A stretch of DNA of 64,000 nt from Mycobacterium sp. EPa45. GTDB taxonomy: Bacteria > Actinomycetota > Actinomycetes > Mycobacteriales > Mycobacteriaceae. The notes under the pieces are model-generated. The model had not been told where the DNA came from. It worked only from the letters and a program-made list of their open reading frames with translations, and did not search any database. The position numbers and the translations under genes were made by a program. Positions 40,173-48,585 of the stretch are shown here, piece by piece (positions within the stretch are counted from its first letter, which is position 1; each line of letters starts with the position of its first letter). Where the stretch lies: assembly GCF_001021385.1 (NCBI RefSeq), contig NZ_CP011773.1:868001-932000 (forward strand), given 5' to 3'.

Positions 40173-41618
40173 ATGACGAAGTCAGCTCTTGTCGGAGTGG
40201 TCGCCGCGTTGGCCGGAGCCTGGGGAGTCATCGGGGCTTCGCCCGCGGTGGCGACGCCGTCGACGACGTGCAGCGGCATCTTCTGTGAGCTTGTCGGGGG
40301 CAAAGCCGCTGCAGGGACTCCCACCGCTTCGGCCAGTGCAAAGCTGACCCTTTTCGAAAATTCGTGCGGGCTTGTCTGCGATGGGGCCGCGGGGACGGCG
40401 TCGCATCCCGATGGCCAGAACGGCGGCCTGCTGTTCGGCAATGGCGGCGCCGGCTGGTCGAGCACGACTGCCGGAGTCGCCGGCGGAAACGGCGGCAGTG
40501 CCGGGTGGTTCGGCAATGGCGGCAAGGGTGGGGATGGCGGAGCGGGCGCTAACGGTGGCAAAGGTGGTGCGGCCGGACTGATCGGGAACGGAGGCGACGG
40601 CGGAGCCGGGGGCACCGGCACCGCGGGCGCCGGCGGCGTCAACCCGACACAGCAAGTCAGCTCGGTCGCGGCCAACGGGTCGAATGGTGCAAATGTGAGC
40701 ACATCGGGCTTCGCGACGGGCGGCACCGGCAAGGACGGGTCCGCGGGCACCGCCACCGGGCAGGCCGGTGGAACGGGCGGAAACGGCGGAACGGCGTCGG
40801 GAACCGTCGTCGTCACCGGTGGCTATGGGGGTAACGGCGGAAACGGCGGTGATCGGGCGCCCGGTGGGGACGGCGGAGCCGGCGGCGACAGTTCCGGTAC
40901 CGCGTTTTTCAGCCTCGGCGGCAACGGGGGCAATGGGGGCAATGGCGGACCCGGCGGCACCGGCGGCCTGGGTGGTCATGGCGGATTCGCCAACAACGCC
41001 GGCGGCGCCGGCGGGAACGGCGGCAACGGCGGCATCGGTGCGCGCGGCGGCGATGGCGGTTACGGCGGACCGGTCCAGTCGACGTCGAGCAGTAGCAACA
41101 CCGGTGGCACCGGCGGCAACGGAGGTACGGGCGGCGACGGCGCGCCCGGGTTGGCCGGTGGGGCCGGGGGATCCGGCGGTGACGGCGGCCGAGGCGGGCT
41201 GTTGTCAGGCAACGGCGGCGTCGGGGGTGCTGGTGGTCACGGCGGCGTCGGCGGTGCAGGTGCAACCGGGGCAACCGGAGGATCTGGTGGCCTGGGCGGC
41301 CAGGCCGTCGGCGGGACCGGTGGAAACGGCGGTGCGGGCGGTGCCGGCGGCAGCGGGGGCGCCGGTGGTGCCGGTGGCCCTGGCGGATCGGGTGGCGCCG
41401 GTGGAGCTGCTGGACCGTTCGGCACAGCAGGAAGCGGCGGCGCCGCCGGCCCGGGCGGAGCCGGCGGGCCCGGCGGCAACGGGGGCATCGGTGGGCACGG
41501 AGGCAGCGGTAACCAAGGAAGCACGGTCAGCGGACGAAGCGGATCCAATGGCGCGAACGGGGCCACTGGCGCCACGGGGTCGACCGGATCTGACGGCAAG
41601 GCTGGCCGGCACGGCTGA
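40173..41618 (+). CDS. Secreted glycine-rich PGRS-like protein without a PE domain
   Basis: 481 aa from ATG 40173, preceded by AGGGAG. A Sec signal peptide (TKSALVGVVAALAGAWGVIG, cleavage near AVA-TP, residue 27) replaces the PE domain. A ~70-residue N-terminal region with four cysteines follows (Cys33 and Cys38 in TCSGIFC, Cys65 and Cys69 in SCGLVC). Then ~380 residues of GGxGGxGG repeats contain PGRS signature turns GGLLFGNGGAGW, GWFGNGG and GLIGNGG, and the C-terminus is a Ser/Gly/Ala-rich tail. It is probably surface-exposed. The cysteines could form two disulfides. Function unknown. Confidence 0.85.
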   Translation: MTKSALVGVVAALAGAWGVIGASPAVATPSTTCSGIFCELVGGKAAAGTPTASASAKLTLFENSCGLVCDGAAGTASHPDGQNGGLLFGNGGAGWSSTTAGVAGGNGGSAGWFGNGGKGGDGGAGANGGKGGAAGLIGNGGDGGAGGTGTAGAGGVNPTQQVSSVAANGSNGANVSTSGFATGGTGKDGSAGTATGQAGGTGGNGGTASGTVVVTGGYGGNGGNGGDRAPGGDGGAGGDSSGTAFFSLGGNGGNGGNGGPGGTGGLGGHGGFANNAGGAGGNGGNGGIGARGGDGGYGGPVQSTSSSSNTGGTGGNGGTGGDGAPGLAGGAGGSGGDGGRGGLLSGNGGVGGAGGHGGVGGAGATGATGGSGGLGGQAVGGTGGNGGAGGAGGSGGAGGAGGPGGSGGAGGAAGPFGTAGSGGAAGPGGAGGPGGNGGIGGHGGSGNQGSTVSGRSGSNGANGATGATGSTGSDGKAGRHG

Positions 41619-41623
41619 TTGGA

Positions 41624-42181
41624 TCAGCCCGATGTGGCGGCCTTGAGGTCCGCGATCCCGGCGCGCACGAAGTGCGCCAAATCGTGCCTGTCATCGGCCA
41701 GCCACTGCTCGAAGGCGAGTTGGAACACCGCCGCGCCGGCCTCGGCCGTGAGCCGGGCAGTCGTCTCAGCGACACCGCGGCTCACCAGGCCGTCGGCCAT
41801 CGCAGCGGCCAGGGCGAAACGTTTGGTCAGCTCGCGCTCCTGCAGCGCCGGGTTGGCGTCGATCACCGCCTGTCGCGCCCGTGCCCCTCGCCGGTCGCCG
41901 AAGATCGCGGCCGCCTCCTGCAACGCCGCGCTGATCGCATCCAGCGGAGTGGCCGAATCAGGTGCTTCTGCAACACCTTTCGTCAACTGCTCGAGTAGGT
42001 GACGCTGCCCGCCGAAGAGCACCTCACGTTTGTCGGCGAAGTAACGGAAGAAGGTGCGTTCGGTCAGCCCCGCCCGCTCGGCGATCTCGGCGACCGTCGT
42101 CTGATCGAATCCGCGCTCGGTGTACAGCGCCATGGCCGCCTGTTGCAGGCGGCCCTGCGCATCCGGCTCCCAGCGGCCCAT
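41624..42181 (-). CDS. TetR-family transcriptional regulator
   Basis: 185 aa from ATG at 42179-42181. N-terminal TetR helix-turn-helix: ALYTERGFDQTTVAEIAERAGLTERTFFRYFADKREVLF cut at GLTERTFFRYF. The ligand domain is helical and typical of the AcrR type (ending LAHFVRAGIADLKAATSG). Divergent from the oxidoreductase gene at 42260; two 18-bp direct repeats between them are the likely operator. Its own start lies 16 bp from the nearer repeat. Confidence 0.93.
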   Translation of the reverse strand: MGRWEPDAQGRLQQAAMALYTERGFDQTTVAEIAERAGLTERTFFRYFADKREVLFGGQRHLLEQLTKGVAEAPDSATPLDAISAALQEAAAIFGDRRGARARQAVIDANPALQERELTKRFALAAAMADGLVSRGVAETTARLTAEAGAAVFQLAFEQWLADDRHDLAHFVRAGIADLKAATSG

Positions 42182-42197
42182 GCGGGAATTTTAGCGG

Positions 42198-42247
42198 GAT
42201 GACAGTTGCTGACATCAGCTCTACGGCTCGATGACAGCGACTGACAT
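42198..42247. promoter_or_regulatory. Paired direct-repeat operator of the TetR/oxidoreductase pair
   Basis: GATGACAGTTGCTGACAT (42198-42215) and GATGACAGCGACTGACAT (42230-42247) are 18-bp direct repeats differing at two or three central bases, spaced 32 bp start to start, about three helical turns. They lie in the 78-bp gap between the divergent genes. The second copy directly abuts the GGAGG ribosome site (42248-42252) of the oxidoreductase gene, so a bound repressor would block its expression. Confidence 0.65.
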
Positions 42248-42259
42248 GGAGGTTCCTCG

Positions 42260-43159
42260 ATGAAGATTTTCGTAACTGGTGCGTCCGGCTGGGTTGGCTC
42301 GGCGGTGGTGCCCGAGCTGCTCGCAGCCGGCCATCACGTGCTGGGCCTGGCTCGCTCCGAAAAGTCCGCCGAGAAGCTCGCCGCCGCCGGCGCAGACGTC
42401 CATCGCGGCGACCTGAACGATCTGGACAGTCTGCGCAGCGGCGCGCACGACGCGGACGGCGTCATTCACCTCGCCTTCCACCACGACTTCGACAACTTCA
42501 CCAACGCTGGCGAGCTCGACCGCAGCGCGATCACCGCCCTCGGTGAGACGCTCGCCGGTTCTGGCCGGCCCCTGGTCGTCACCAGCGGAACCGCCGGACA
42601 TGCGCCTGGCCAGATCCTCACCGAGGACCAGCCCGCCAACCCGCAGTCGCCGCGCGTCTCCGAGTCCGCCGCGCTGGCCTTTGCTGACCGCGATGTGCGC
42701 GTGTCTATCGTGCGACTGGCGCCGACGGTGCACGGCAACGGCGACTACGGGTTCATCCCCGTGCTGATCGACGTGGCCCGCGCCAAAGGTGTCTCGGCTT
42801 TTCCGGGAGACGGCGCCAATAGGTGGTCGGCGGTACACCGCGACGATGCCGCGGTGCTCTTCCGGCTCGCCGTCGAGTCCGCGGAGGCCGGGACCATTCT
42901 GCATGCGGTCGGCGAGCAAGCGGTCCCCACCCGCGACATCGCCGAGAACTTCGGCCGTCACCTCGGTGTGCCGGTCACCAGCGTCGCGCCGGAGGCCGCA
43001 GTTGAGCACTTCGGTTGGATCGGAGCGTTTTTCGGTATCGACATGCCGGCCTCCAGCGTCATCACCCAACGGCGCTTCGGCTGGCAGCCGACCAACGTCG
43101 GGCTACTCGAAGACCTCGATCAAGGTCACTACTTCGCCGCCGAAGTCAGCCGTCGATAG
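42260..43159 (+). CDS. NAD(P)-dependent atypical SDR/epimerase-family oxidoreductase
   Basis: 299 aa from ATG 42260 with GGAGG seven bases upstream. Extended-type Rossmann protein: FVTGASGWVGSAVVPELL, D/G-rich GDLNDLDSLRSGAHDADGVIHLAF, and VVTSGTAGHAPGQ with no canonical YxxxK, as in the atypical NmrA/SDR_a5 groups. The C-terminal half contains RLAPTVHGNGDYGFIP. Probably an inducible detoxification reductase under the divergent TetR protein. Substrate unknown. Confidence 0.88.
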   Translation: MKIFVTGASGWVGSAVVPELLAAGHHVLGLARSEKSAEKLAAAGADVHRGDLNDLDSLRSGAHDADGVIHLAFHHDFDNFTNAGELDRSAITALGETLAGSGRPLVVTSGTAGHAPGQILTEDQPANPQSPRVSESAALAFADRDVRVSIVRLAPTVHGNGDYGFIPVLIDVARAKGVSAFPGDGANRWSAVHRDDAAVLFRLAVESAEAGTILHAVGEQAVPTRDIAENFGRHLGVPVTSVAPEAAVEHFGWIGAFFGIDMPASSVITQRRFGWQPTNVGLLEDLDQGHYFAAEVSRR

Positions 43160-43168
43160 GCTTGGCGT

Positions 43169-43969
43169 GTGCTGCGTCCCGGTGATCCGTTCGCTGACTA
43201 TGTCATCGAACGGACGCTGGGCCGCGGCGGTAATGCAGTGGTGTACCTCGCCCACCGGCAATCCGAACCCAGCGTGGCATTGAAGATCCTCGCCGACGAC
43301 CATCGTGACCCAGCGTCGATCGCACGCCTGCAACGCGAATTCGATATCGCCCGAACCCTGGATCACCCACGTATCGCCGCGATGTTCGACCACGGAACCA
43401 CATGGCTGGCCATGCAGTACGTCGACGGCGGCAATGCCACCGCATTGACATCGGTCACCGCCAAGCTGATGGCGCTCGCACAGGTCGCCGATGCGCTCGA
43501 CTACGCCCACACCAAAGGTGTCGTGCATTGTGACGTCAAACCCTCAAACATTCTCGTCGCCAACGACTTCGCGCATGGCGGTGCTGTCCTCATCGATTTC
43601 GGTGTCGCACACGTCGCGGGAGAGCCGCCCCCTCCGATCGCCGCGCGGCCGTCCCATGTACAAGCCTCTCTGCCCTATGCCGCCCCGGAGCTTCTGACCG
43701 GTAGCGTGCCGTCCCCGGCGACCGACGAGTATGAATTAGCGTGTACTGCAGTCGAATTGCTCACCGGATCGCCGCCATTCACAGCTGCCACCCCGACGGG
43801 CCTGGTCGACCGGCATCTGCGCCATCCGCCGCCGCGGGTCTCACATCAGATCGTGTGGGTGCCGCGCGCGTTCGACTCCATTCTCGCCAAGGCGATGGCG
43901 AAACGGCCCGAAGCCCGGTACCAGACGTGCGTGGAGTTCGTCCGGCTGATAGCCCGAACTCTCACGTGA
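43169..43969 (+). CDS. Soluble Ser/Thr protein kinase (non-RD)
   Basis: 266 aa from GTG 43169. Pkn2-type kinase domain only: Gly loop [13 protein letters not shown]-binding Lys39 (VALKIL), catalytic loop HCDVKPSN with His120 and Asp122, and metal-binding DFG (143-145). The Arg of the HRD motif is Cys121, so it is a non-RD kinase and may not need activation-loop phosphorylation. No membrane helix or sensor domain follows, unlike most mycobacterial Pkn proteins. It starts 9 bp after the oxidoreductase gene, so the two may be cotranscribed. Substrates unknown. Confidence 0.87.
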   Translation: MLRPGDPFADYVIERTLGRGGNAVVYLAHRQSEPSVALKILADDHRDPASIARLQREFDIARTLDHPRIAAMFDHGTTWLAMQYVDGGNATALTSVTAKLMALAQVADALDYAHTKGVVHCDVKPSNILVANDFAHGGAVLIDFGVAHVAGEPPPPIAARPSHVQASLPYAAPELLTGSVPSPATDEYELACTAVELLTGSPPFTAATPTGLVDRHLRHPPPRVSHQIVWVPRAFDSILAKAMAKRPEARYQTCVEFVRLIARTLT

Positions 43970-44026
43970 CACCCGGGAAATGTTGCGTTACAGAGGTTTA
44001 ACGCCAGGTGCGTTTCGGGCAACTGG

Positions 44027-45352
44027 ATGGCTGGATATACCCGCTCAATGGCAGCGCCAACCACATACGACAATTCCGCGTTGGCCCACGAAGAAGAGGG
44101 CTATCACAAGGGGCTCAAACCCCGGCAGTTGCAGATGATCGCCATCGGGGGAGCGATCGGCACCGGTCTGTTCATGGGTGCCGGGGGACGGTTGCACACC
44201 GCGGGCCCAGGATTGTTCCTCGTCTACGCGGTCTGCGGCGTGTTCGTCTTCTTCATCCTGCGAGCACTCGGGGAGCTCGTCCTGCACCGCCCGTCGTCGG
44301 GATCCTTCGTGTCCTATGCCCGCGAATTCCTGGGCGAGAAGGCGGCTTACGTGGCCGGGTGGATGTACTTCTTCAACTGGGCCTGCACGTCGATCGTCGA
44401 CGTGACCGCGATCGCGCTCTACATGCACTACTGGGGCGCCTTCAAGGCGATCCCGCAGTGGACCATCGCGCTCATCGCCTTGGTCATCGTGCTGACCGTC
44501 AACATGATCTCGGTGAAGGTATTCGGCGAGATGGAGTTCTGGGCCGCGCTCATCAAGGTGATCGCACTCGTCACATTCCTGGTGGTGGGCATCGTGTTCC
44601 TCGCGGGTCGCTTCACCGTCGAGGGCGCCACCACCGGGCCCTCGGTCATCGCCGATCACGGCGGCATCCTCCCCACCGGTCTCCTGTCGTTGGTCGTCAT
44701 CACATCTGGTGTCATATTCGCCTATGCCGCAGTCGAATTGGTCGGCACTGCGGCGGGAGAGACAGAGAATCCAGCCAAGGTCATGCCCAAGGCCATCAAC
44801 TCTGTGGTGTTCCGCATCGCGGTGTTCTACGTCGGCTCGCTGATCCTGTTGGCACTTCTGCTGCCGTACACCACCTACAAGCAGGGGGAGAGCCCGTTCG
44901 TCACGTTCTTCTCCCGCATCGGCGTTCCCGCCGCGGGCACGATCATGAACTTCGTGGTGCTGACGGCGGCGCTGTCCAGCCTCAACGCCGGCCTGTATTC
45001 GACCGGCCGGATCCTGCGGTCGATGGCGATGAATGGCAGCGCTCCGCAACTCACCGGGCGCATGTCCAAACGCGGCGTGCCTTTCGCCGGCATCGCGCTC
45101 ACCGCGTGCTTCACCGTGCTCGGCGTATTCCTCAACCTCGTGGTGCCTGCCGAGGCGTTCAACATTGCGCTGGACCTCTCGGCGTTGGGCATCATCGCGT
45201 CGTGGGCAACGATCGTCATCTGCCAGATCCAGCTGTATCGCTGGTCGCAGAAAGGCATCCTCGCGCGGCCGGCGTTCCGGTTGTGGGGAACGCCCTACAC
45301 CAGCTACGCCACCCTGGCCTTCCTTGCGGTCGTCACGGGGCTGATGTGTTAG
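44027..45352 (+). CDS. Amino-acid permease (AnsP-like), interrupted by an in-frame TAG
   Basis: 441 aa from ATG 44027 (ATG 44048 gives 434 aa and is also plausible). APC-superfamily permease: [27 protein letters not shown] at the first helix, split by [38 protein letters not shown] and ~11 helices. Nearest in type to the asparagine/GABA permeases (AnsP). Translation stops at TAG 45350-45352, after GLMC, before the last helix. The next 64 codons are open and continue the family sequence, so this looks like a recent nonsense mutation, likely Trp (TGG) to TAG. The truncated protein may be inactive. Confidence 0.82.
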   Translation: MAGYTRSMAAPTTYDNSALAHEEEGYHKGLKPRQLQMIAIGGAIGTGLFMGAGGRLHTAGPGLFLVYAVCGVFVFFILRALGELVLHRPSSGSFVSYAREFLGEKAAYVAGWMYFFNWACTSIVDVTAIALYMHYWGAFKAIPQWTIALIALVIVLTVNMISVKVFGEMEFWAALIKVIALVTFLVVGIVFLAGRFTVEGATTGPSVIADHGGILPTGLLSLVVITSGVIFAYAAVELVGTAAGETENPAKVMPKAINSVVFRIAVFYVGSLILLALLLPYTTYKQGESPFVTFFSRIGVPAAGTIMNFVVLTAALSSLNAGLYSTGRILRSMAMNGSAPQLTGRMSKRGVPFAGIALTACFTVLGVFLNLVVPAEAFNIALDLSALGIIASWATIVICQIQLYRWSQKGILARPAFRLWGTPYTSYATLAFLAVVTGLMC

Positions 45353-45547
45353 GAGAACTACTGGAATCTGGTGGCTATCGTCGCGTTGGTTCCGCTGCTG
45401 ACGATCGGCTGGTACGCGGTTCGCGGCCGGGTACTGGAGATGGCGCGTGAGCGGATCGGCTACACCGGCGATTACCCCATCTCCGCGGAGACTCCGCTGA
45501 TGGACGAGTACCTGCGGGAGGATCGCGAGGATCAGAAGCCCGGCTGA
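45353..45547 (+). pseudogene. 3' remnant of the amino-acid permease after the nonsense codon
   Basis: In the same frame as the permease, 64 codons without a stop run to TGA 45545-45547. They encode the expected last membrane helix and tail: ENYWNLVAIVALVPLLTIGWY, then RGRVLEMARERIGYTGDYP, typical of AnsP-type C-termini. There is no ribosome site or start at the junction, so it is not an independent gene. Confidence 0.75.
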
Positions 45548-45560
45548 CCAGGGCCCGCCC

Positions 45561-45613
45561 AGGCTGTAGTTGCCGACACCGCTACTCGCATTTCGTGACG
45601 GCACCTACAGCCT
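45561..45613 (+). terminator. Long hairpin after the permease
   Basis: Left arm AGGCTGTAGTTGCCG (45561-45575) and right arm at 45599-45613 pair over 15 bp with one mismatch; 23-nt loop. It begins 13 bp after the original permease stop and precedes the reductase gene by 62 bp. No U tract. Its shape resembles the other intergenic hairpins in the window. Confidence 0.6.
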
Positions 45614-45675
45614 CGGCAGGATTTAAGTAGGCCACTACGCTAGCCATCCGCAGTGACCGCCCTGAGGCTGAAGCA

Positions 45676-46821
45676 ATGTCAACGCTTCGCGTCGGAATGA
45701 TGGATCCCATTGTGGCGGCACGCCCGTCGATCGATTTCCTCACCAGAGCCAACTACGCAGCCGCAGCCGCCGCCCGGGTGGACTCCTTCTGGGTGCCCGA
45801 TCACCTGAATTCGCTGTTTCCGCGGTCGCTGTGGAACAACCCGAAGTACTGCGGCGGAGCTCGTCTGCTGCCCCGCGGCGATGCGTATCTGGAGCCGTGG
45901 ACCATGCTCGGCAACATCGCTGCGCGCAACCACGCACGGCTGCGCCTGGGCATCGGGGTCACCGACACCGGCCGACGCAATCCAGCGGTCACCGCCCAAG
46001 CGGCGGCAACGCTGCAGCTGCTGACCCGGGGCCGCGCGATCCTGGGAATCGGCACCGGTGAACGGGAGGGCAACCAACCGTACGGCGTCGAGTGGTCCAA
46101 GCCGGTGGCCCGATTCGAAGAAGCGATGGCGACCATCCGTGCACTGTGGAATTCGAAGGGAGAGTTGGTGAATCGCGACTCGCCCTACTTCCCGCTGCGG
46201 AATGCGCTCTTCGACCTTCCGCCGTACAAGGGCAAGTGGCCCGAGATCTGGATCGCCGCACACGGTCCGCGGATGTTGCGAGCCGTAGGCCGTTACGCCG
46301 ATGGGTTCTATCCGGCTTTTCCGCACACTCCCCAGGAGTACGCGCAGCGGCTCGAAGCCGTGCGCACCGCGGCCTCCGACGCGGGACGTGACCCGATGTC
46401 GATCAAGCCGGCGATCTGGTTGATGACGCTGGCCGCGCGAAACCAGGAGGACCTCGACGAGGCGCTCGACTCCGAGGTGATCCGGGCCGCCGCACTCAAC
46501 GCGCCCGATGACTTTTTCGCGCGGCACGGCGCTCAGCATCCACTCGGCATCGGCTTCACCGGGGCGCAGGACATCCTCCCGCAGGACATGGACGAGCAGA
46601 CCGCGCTGTCGCATGTGAAAGCGATCCCCACCGACGTGGTGCGCGACTGCTTACTGTGCGGGACGCCGGACGAGATCGTCGACCGGGCTGCTCAGTGGCG
46701 CGATTGCGGCGTCGAGTACGTCGTGCTGGCGAACGTGGGTCCACTGCAGCGCAGCCTGCGCAAGGGCGCAGCGTCGATGCTGCCGTTGATGCAGGCCGTG
46801 CGACGCCTCAAGAAGCTGTGA
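45676..46821 (+). CDS. F420-dependent luciferase-like reductase (phthiodiolone ketoreductase-type)
   Basis: 381 aa from ATG 45676. Luciferase-like TIM barrel: WVPDHLNSLFPRS, LGIGVTDTGRRNPAVTAQAAATL, RGRAILGIGTGEREGNQPYG and YKGKWPEIWIAAHGPRMLR, each strongly resembling M. tuberculosis Rv2951c, the F420-dependent phthiodiolone/phenolphthiodiolone dimycocerosate ketoreductase, which is also 381 aa as I recall. No polyketide synthase or mas gene is nearby, so the substrate here may differ. Transcribed alone after the permease hairpin. Confidence 0.85.
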   Translation: MSTLRVGMMDPIVAARPSIDFLTRANYAAAAAARVDSFWVPDHLNSLFPRSLWNNPKYCGGARLLPRGDAYLEPWTMLGNIAARNHARLRLGIGVTDTGRRNPAVTAQAAATLQLLTRGRAILGIGTGEREGNQPYGVEWSKPVARFEEAMATIRALWNSKGELVNRDSPYFPLRNALFDLPPYKGKWPEIWIAAHGPRMLRAVGRYADGFYPAFPHTPQEYAQRLEAVRTAASDAGRDPMSIKPAIWLMTLAARNQEDLDEALDSEVIRAAALNAPDDFFARHGAQHPLGIGFTGAQDILPQDMDEQTALSHVKAIPTDVVRDCLLCGTPDEIVDRAAQWRDCGVEYVVLANVGPLQRSLRKGAASMLPLMQAVRRLKKL

Positions 46822-46882
46822 TGTCCTGATTTGTGGGGTCCATGGCCTAGACGCCATCGAGGCAAGCCTCGACACTGAACCC

Positions 46883-47830
46883 ATGGCGCGATCGGTGGTG
46901 ATCCTCGGCTTTCCCGGCGTGCAGGCGCTGGACTTGGTCGGGCCGCACGACGTGTTCACCGGCGCCGCGCTGCTCACCGAGGGCGGCTACCGGGTGACGG
47001 TGGCTTCGCGCGACGGCCGGCCGGTGACCACCAACACGAGTCTGGCCTTCGTCGCCGAGGCGATGCCCGACCCGCAGGACATCGATACGTTGGTCCTGCC
47101 CGGTGGTGCGGGTGTCGACGACGCCCGACGTGATCCCGCGACCATGGCGTGGATTCGCAGGGCCGCCGCCAACTCGCGCCGCGTCGTCAGCGTCTGCACC
47201 GGGTCGTTCCTGGCTGCCCAGGCGGGACTGCTCGACGGCTGCCGCGCCACGACGCACTGGGCGTTCGCCGACCGGATGGCCCGCGAGTTTCCCGACGTGA
47301 CCGTCGACCGCGAGCCGATCTTCCTGCGCAGCTCGGCCACCGTCTGGACGGCGGCCGGGGTGACGTCCGGCATCGACCTGTCGCTTGCGCTGGTCGAGGA
47401 CGATTACGGCACCGAGGTCGCCCAGACCGTCGCGCGCTACCTCGTGCTCTATCTGCGCCGGCCCGGCGGCCAAACCCAGTTCGCCGCCCCGGTGTGGATG
47501 CCGCGAGCGCGCCGACAACCGATTCGCGACGTCCAAGAGGCGATCGAAGCCGAACCCGGTGCCGCCCATAGCATTACCGACCTCGCCCGTCGCGCGGCGA
47601 TGAGCCCGCGACACTTCACCCGGGTGTTCACCGACGAGGTCGGCGAGGCGCCCGGCGCCTACGTCGAGCGGGTTCGCACCGAAGCCGCCCGCCGTCAGCT
47701 CGAGGAAACCGACGACACCGTCGTCACCATCGCTGCGCGGTGTGGTTTCGGAACGTCGGAAACCATGCGCCGCAACTTCATTCGCCGGATCGGCATCTCG
47801 CCCGATCAATACCGCAAGACGTTCGTCTAA
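46883..47830 (+). CDS. GlxA-type regulator: DJ-1/PfpI domain plus AraC DNA-binding domain
   Basis: 315 aa from ATG 46883. Residues 1-190 form a DJ-1/PfpI-like amidotransferase domain with nucleophile-elbow Cys105 in VSVCTGSFLAAQAGLL. Residues 220-315 hold two AraC helix-turn-helix units: ITDLARRAAMSPRHFTRVF and VVTIAARCGFGTSETMRRNF. Such GlxA-family regulators sense metabolites and activate neighbouring genes. The next gene, 11 bp downstream, encodes a free-standing DJ-1-like enzyme, the usual partner. Confidence 0.92.
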   Translation: MARSVVILGFPGVQALDLVGPHDVFTGAALLTEGGYRVTVASRDGRPVTTNTSLAFVAEAMPDPQDIDTLVLPGGAGVDDARRDPATMAWIRRAAANSRRVVSVCTGSFLAAQAGLLDGCRATTHWAFADRMAREFPDVTVDREPIFLRSSATVWTAAGVTSGIDLSLALVEDDYGTEVAQTVARYLVLYLRRPGGQTQFAAPVWMPRARRQPIRDVQEAIEAEPGAAHSITDLARRAAMSPRHFTRVFTDEVGEAPGAYVERVRTEAARRQLEETDDTVVTIAARCGFGTSETMRRNFIRRIGISPDQYRKTFV

Positions 47831-47841
47831 AGGAGAGTCCC

Positions 47842-48585
47842 ATGCAGATCGCCATCGTCCTCTATCCCGGGTTCACCGCCCTGGACTTCATCGGCCCCTA
47901 CGAGGTGCTGCGCTGGCTGCCAGACGCCGAGGTTCGCTTCGTGTGGCACGAACCCGGTCCGATCACCGCGGACTCCGGCGTGCTTGTCGTCGGCGCCACC
48001 CACTCATTCGACGAAACACCCTCTCCCGACGTCATTCTCGTGCCCGGCGGCATGACGACCATGGAACACGCCCGCGACGAGAAGCTGCTCGACTGGGTCC
48101 GCCGGGCACACGAGACCTCGACGTGGACGACGTCGGTGTGCTCGGGGTCGGTGATTCTGGCGGCCGCCGGATTGTTGAAGGGCAAGCGGGCGACGTCGCA
48201 CTGGGCGGCGCTCACCGCGCTCAAGACGCTCGGGGTGACGCCGGTCAAGGATGAGCGGGTGGTCCACGAAGGTGACATCGTCACCAGCGCGGGTGTCTCG
48301 GCCGGCATCGATCTCGCGCTGTGGCTGGCCGGCGAGATCGGTGGCGAGGAGCGCGCCAAAGCGATCCAGCTGTCGATGGAATACGACCCGCAACCGCCGT
48401 TCGACTCCGGGCACATGTCGAAGGCCTCGGCGTCCACGAAAGCCACCGCGACCGCGCTGATGGCCAGAGAGATCGCCAACCCGACCCAGCTCAAGGCCAT
48501 GACGTCGCTGCTGTGGACCGGCGCTATCGACGCGGCGCGGTCCCGGGCCAGGCGGAAACGGGGTCGCGTAGCCTCTGCCAGGTGA
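47842..48585 (+). CDS. DJ-1/PfpI-family protein (isocyanide hydratase-like)
   Basis: 247 aa from ATG 47842 with AGGAGA just upstream. DJ-1 core with Cys100 in TTSVCSGSVILAAAGLL, general acid region LYPGFTALDFIGPYEVL and histidine in ATSHWAAL, the arrangement seen in isonitrile hydratase (InhA of Pseudomonas). It may hydrate isonitriles or act as another amidase or glyoxalase. The last ~40 residues are a basic extension. Overlaps bpoC by 4 bp and follows its likely regulator. Confidence 0.87.
   Translation: MQIAIVLYPGFTALDFIGPYEVLRWLPDAEVRFVWHEPGPITADSGVLVVGATHSFDETPSPDVILVPGGMTTMEHARDEKLLDWVRRAHETSTWTTSVCSGSVILAAAGLLKGKRATSHWAALTALKTLGVTPVKDERVVHEGDIVTSAGVSAGIDLALWLAGEIGGEERAKAIQLSMEYDPQPPFDSGHMSKASASTKATATALMAREIANPTQLKAMTSLLWTGAIDAARSRARRKRGRVASAR

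Noticed and set aside
40182..40979. Reverse-strand Pro- and Ala-rich frames opposite the PGRS-like gene
   Set aside because: Mirror of Gly codons (GGC/GCC); no signal, domain or ribosome site.
40430..41520. Repetitive GGCGGCAACGG-type DNA, considered as a CRISPR or tandem repeat array
   Set aside because: Irregular repeats in one reading frame explained by PGRS coding; no fixed repeat-spacer pattern.
44008..45604. Overlapping frames on both strands of the permease
   Set aside because: His/Arg- or Asp/Gly-rich shadows of the permease; they have no membrane pattern.
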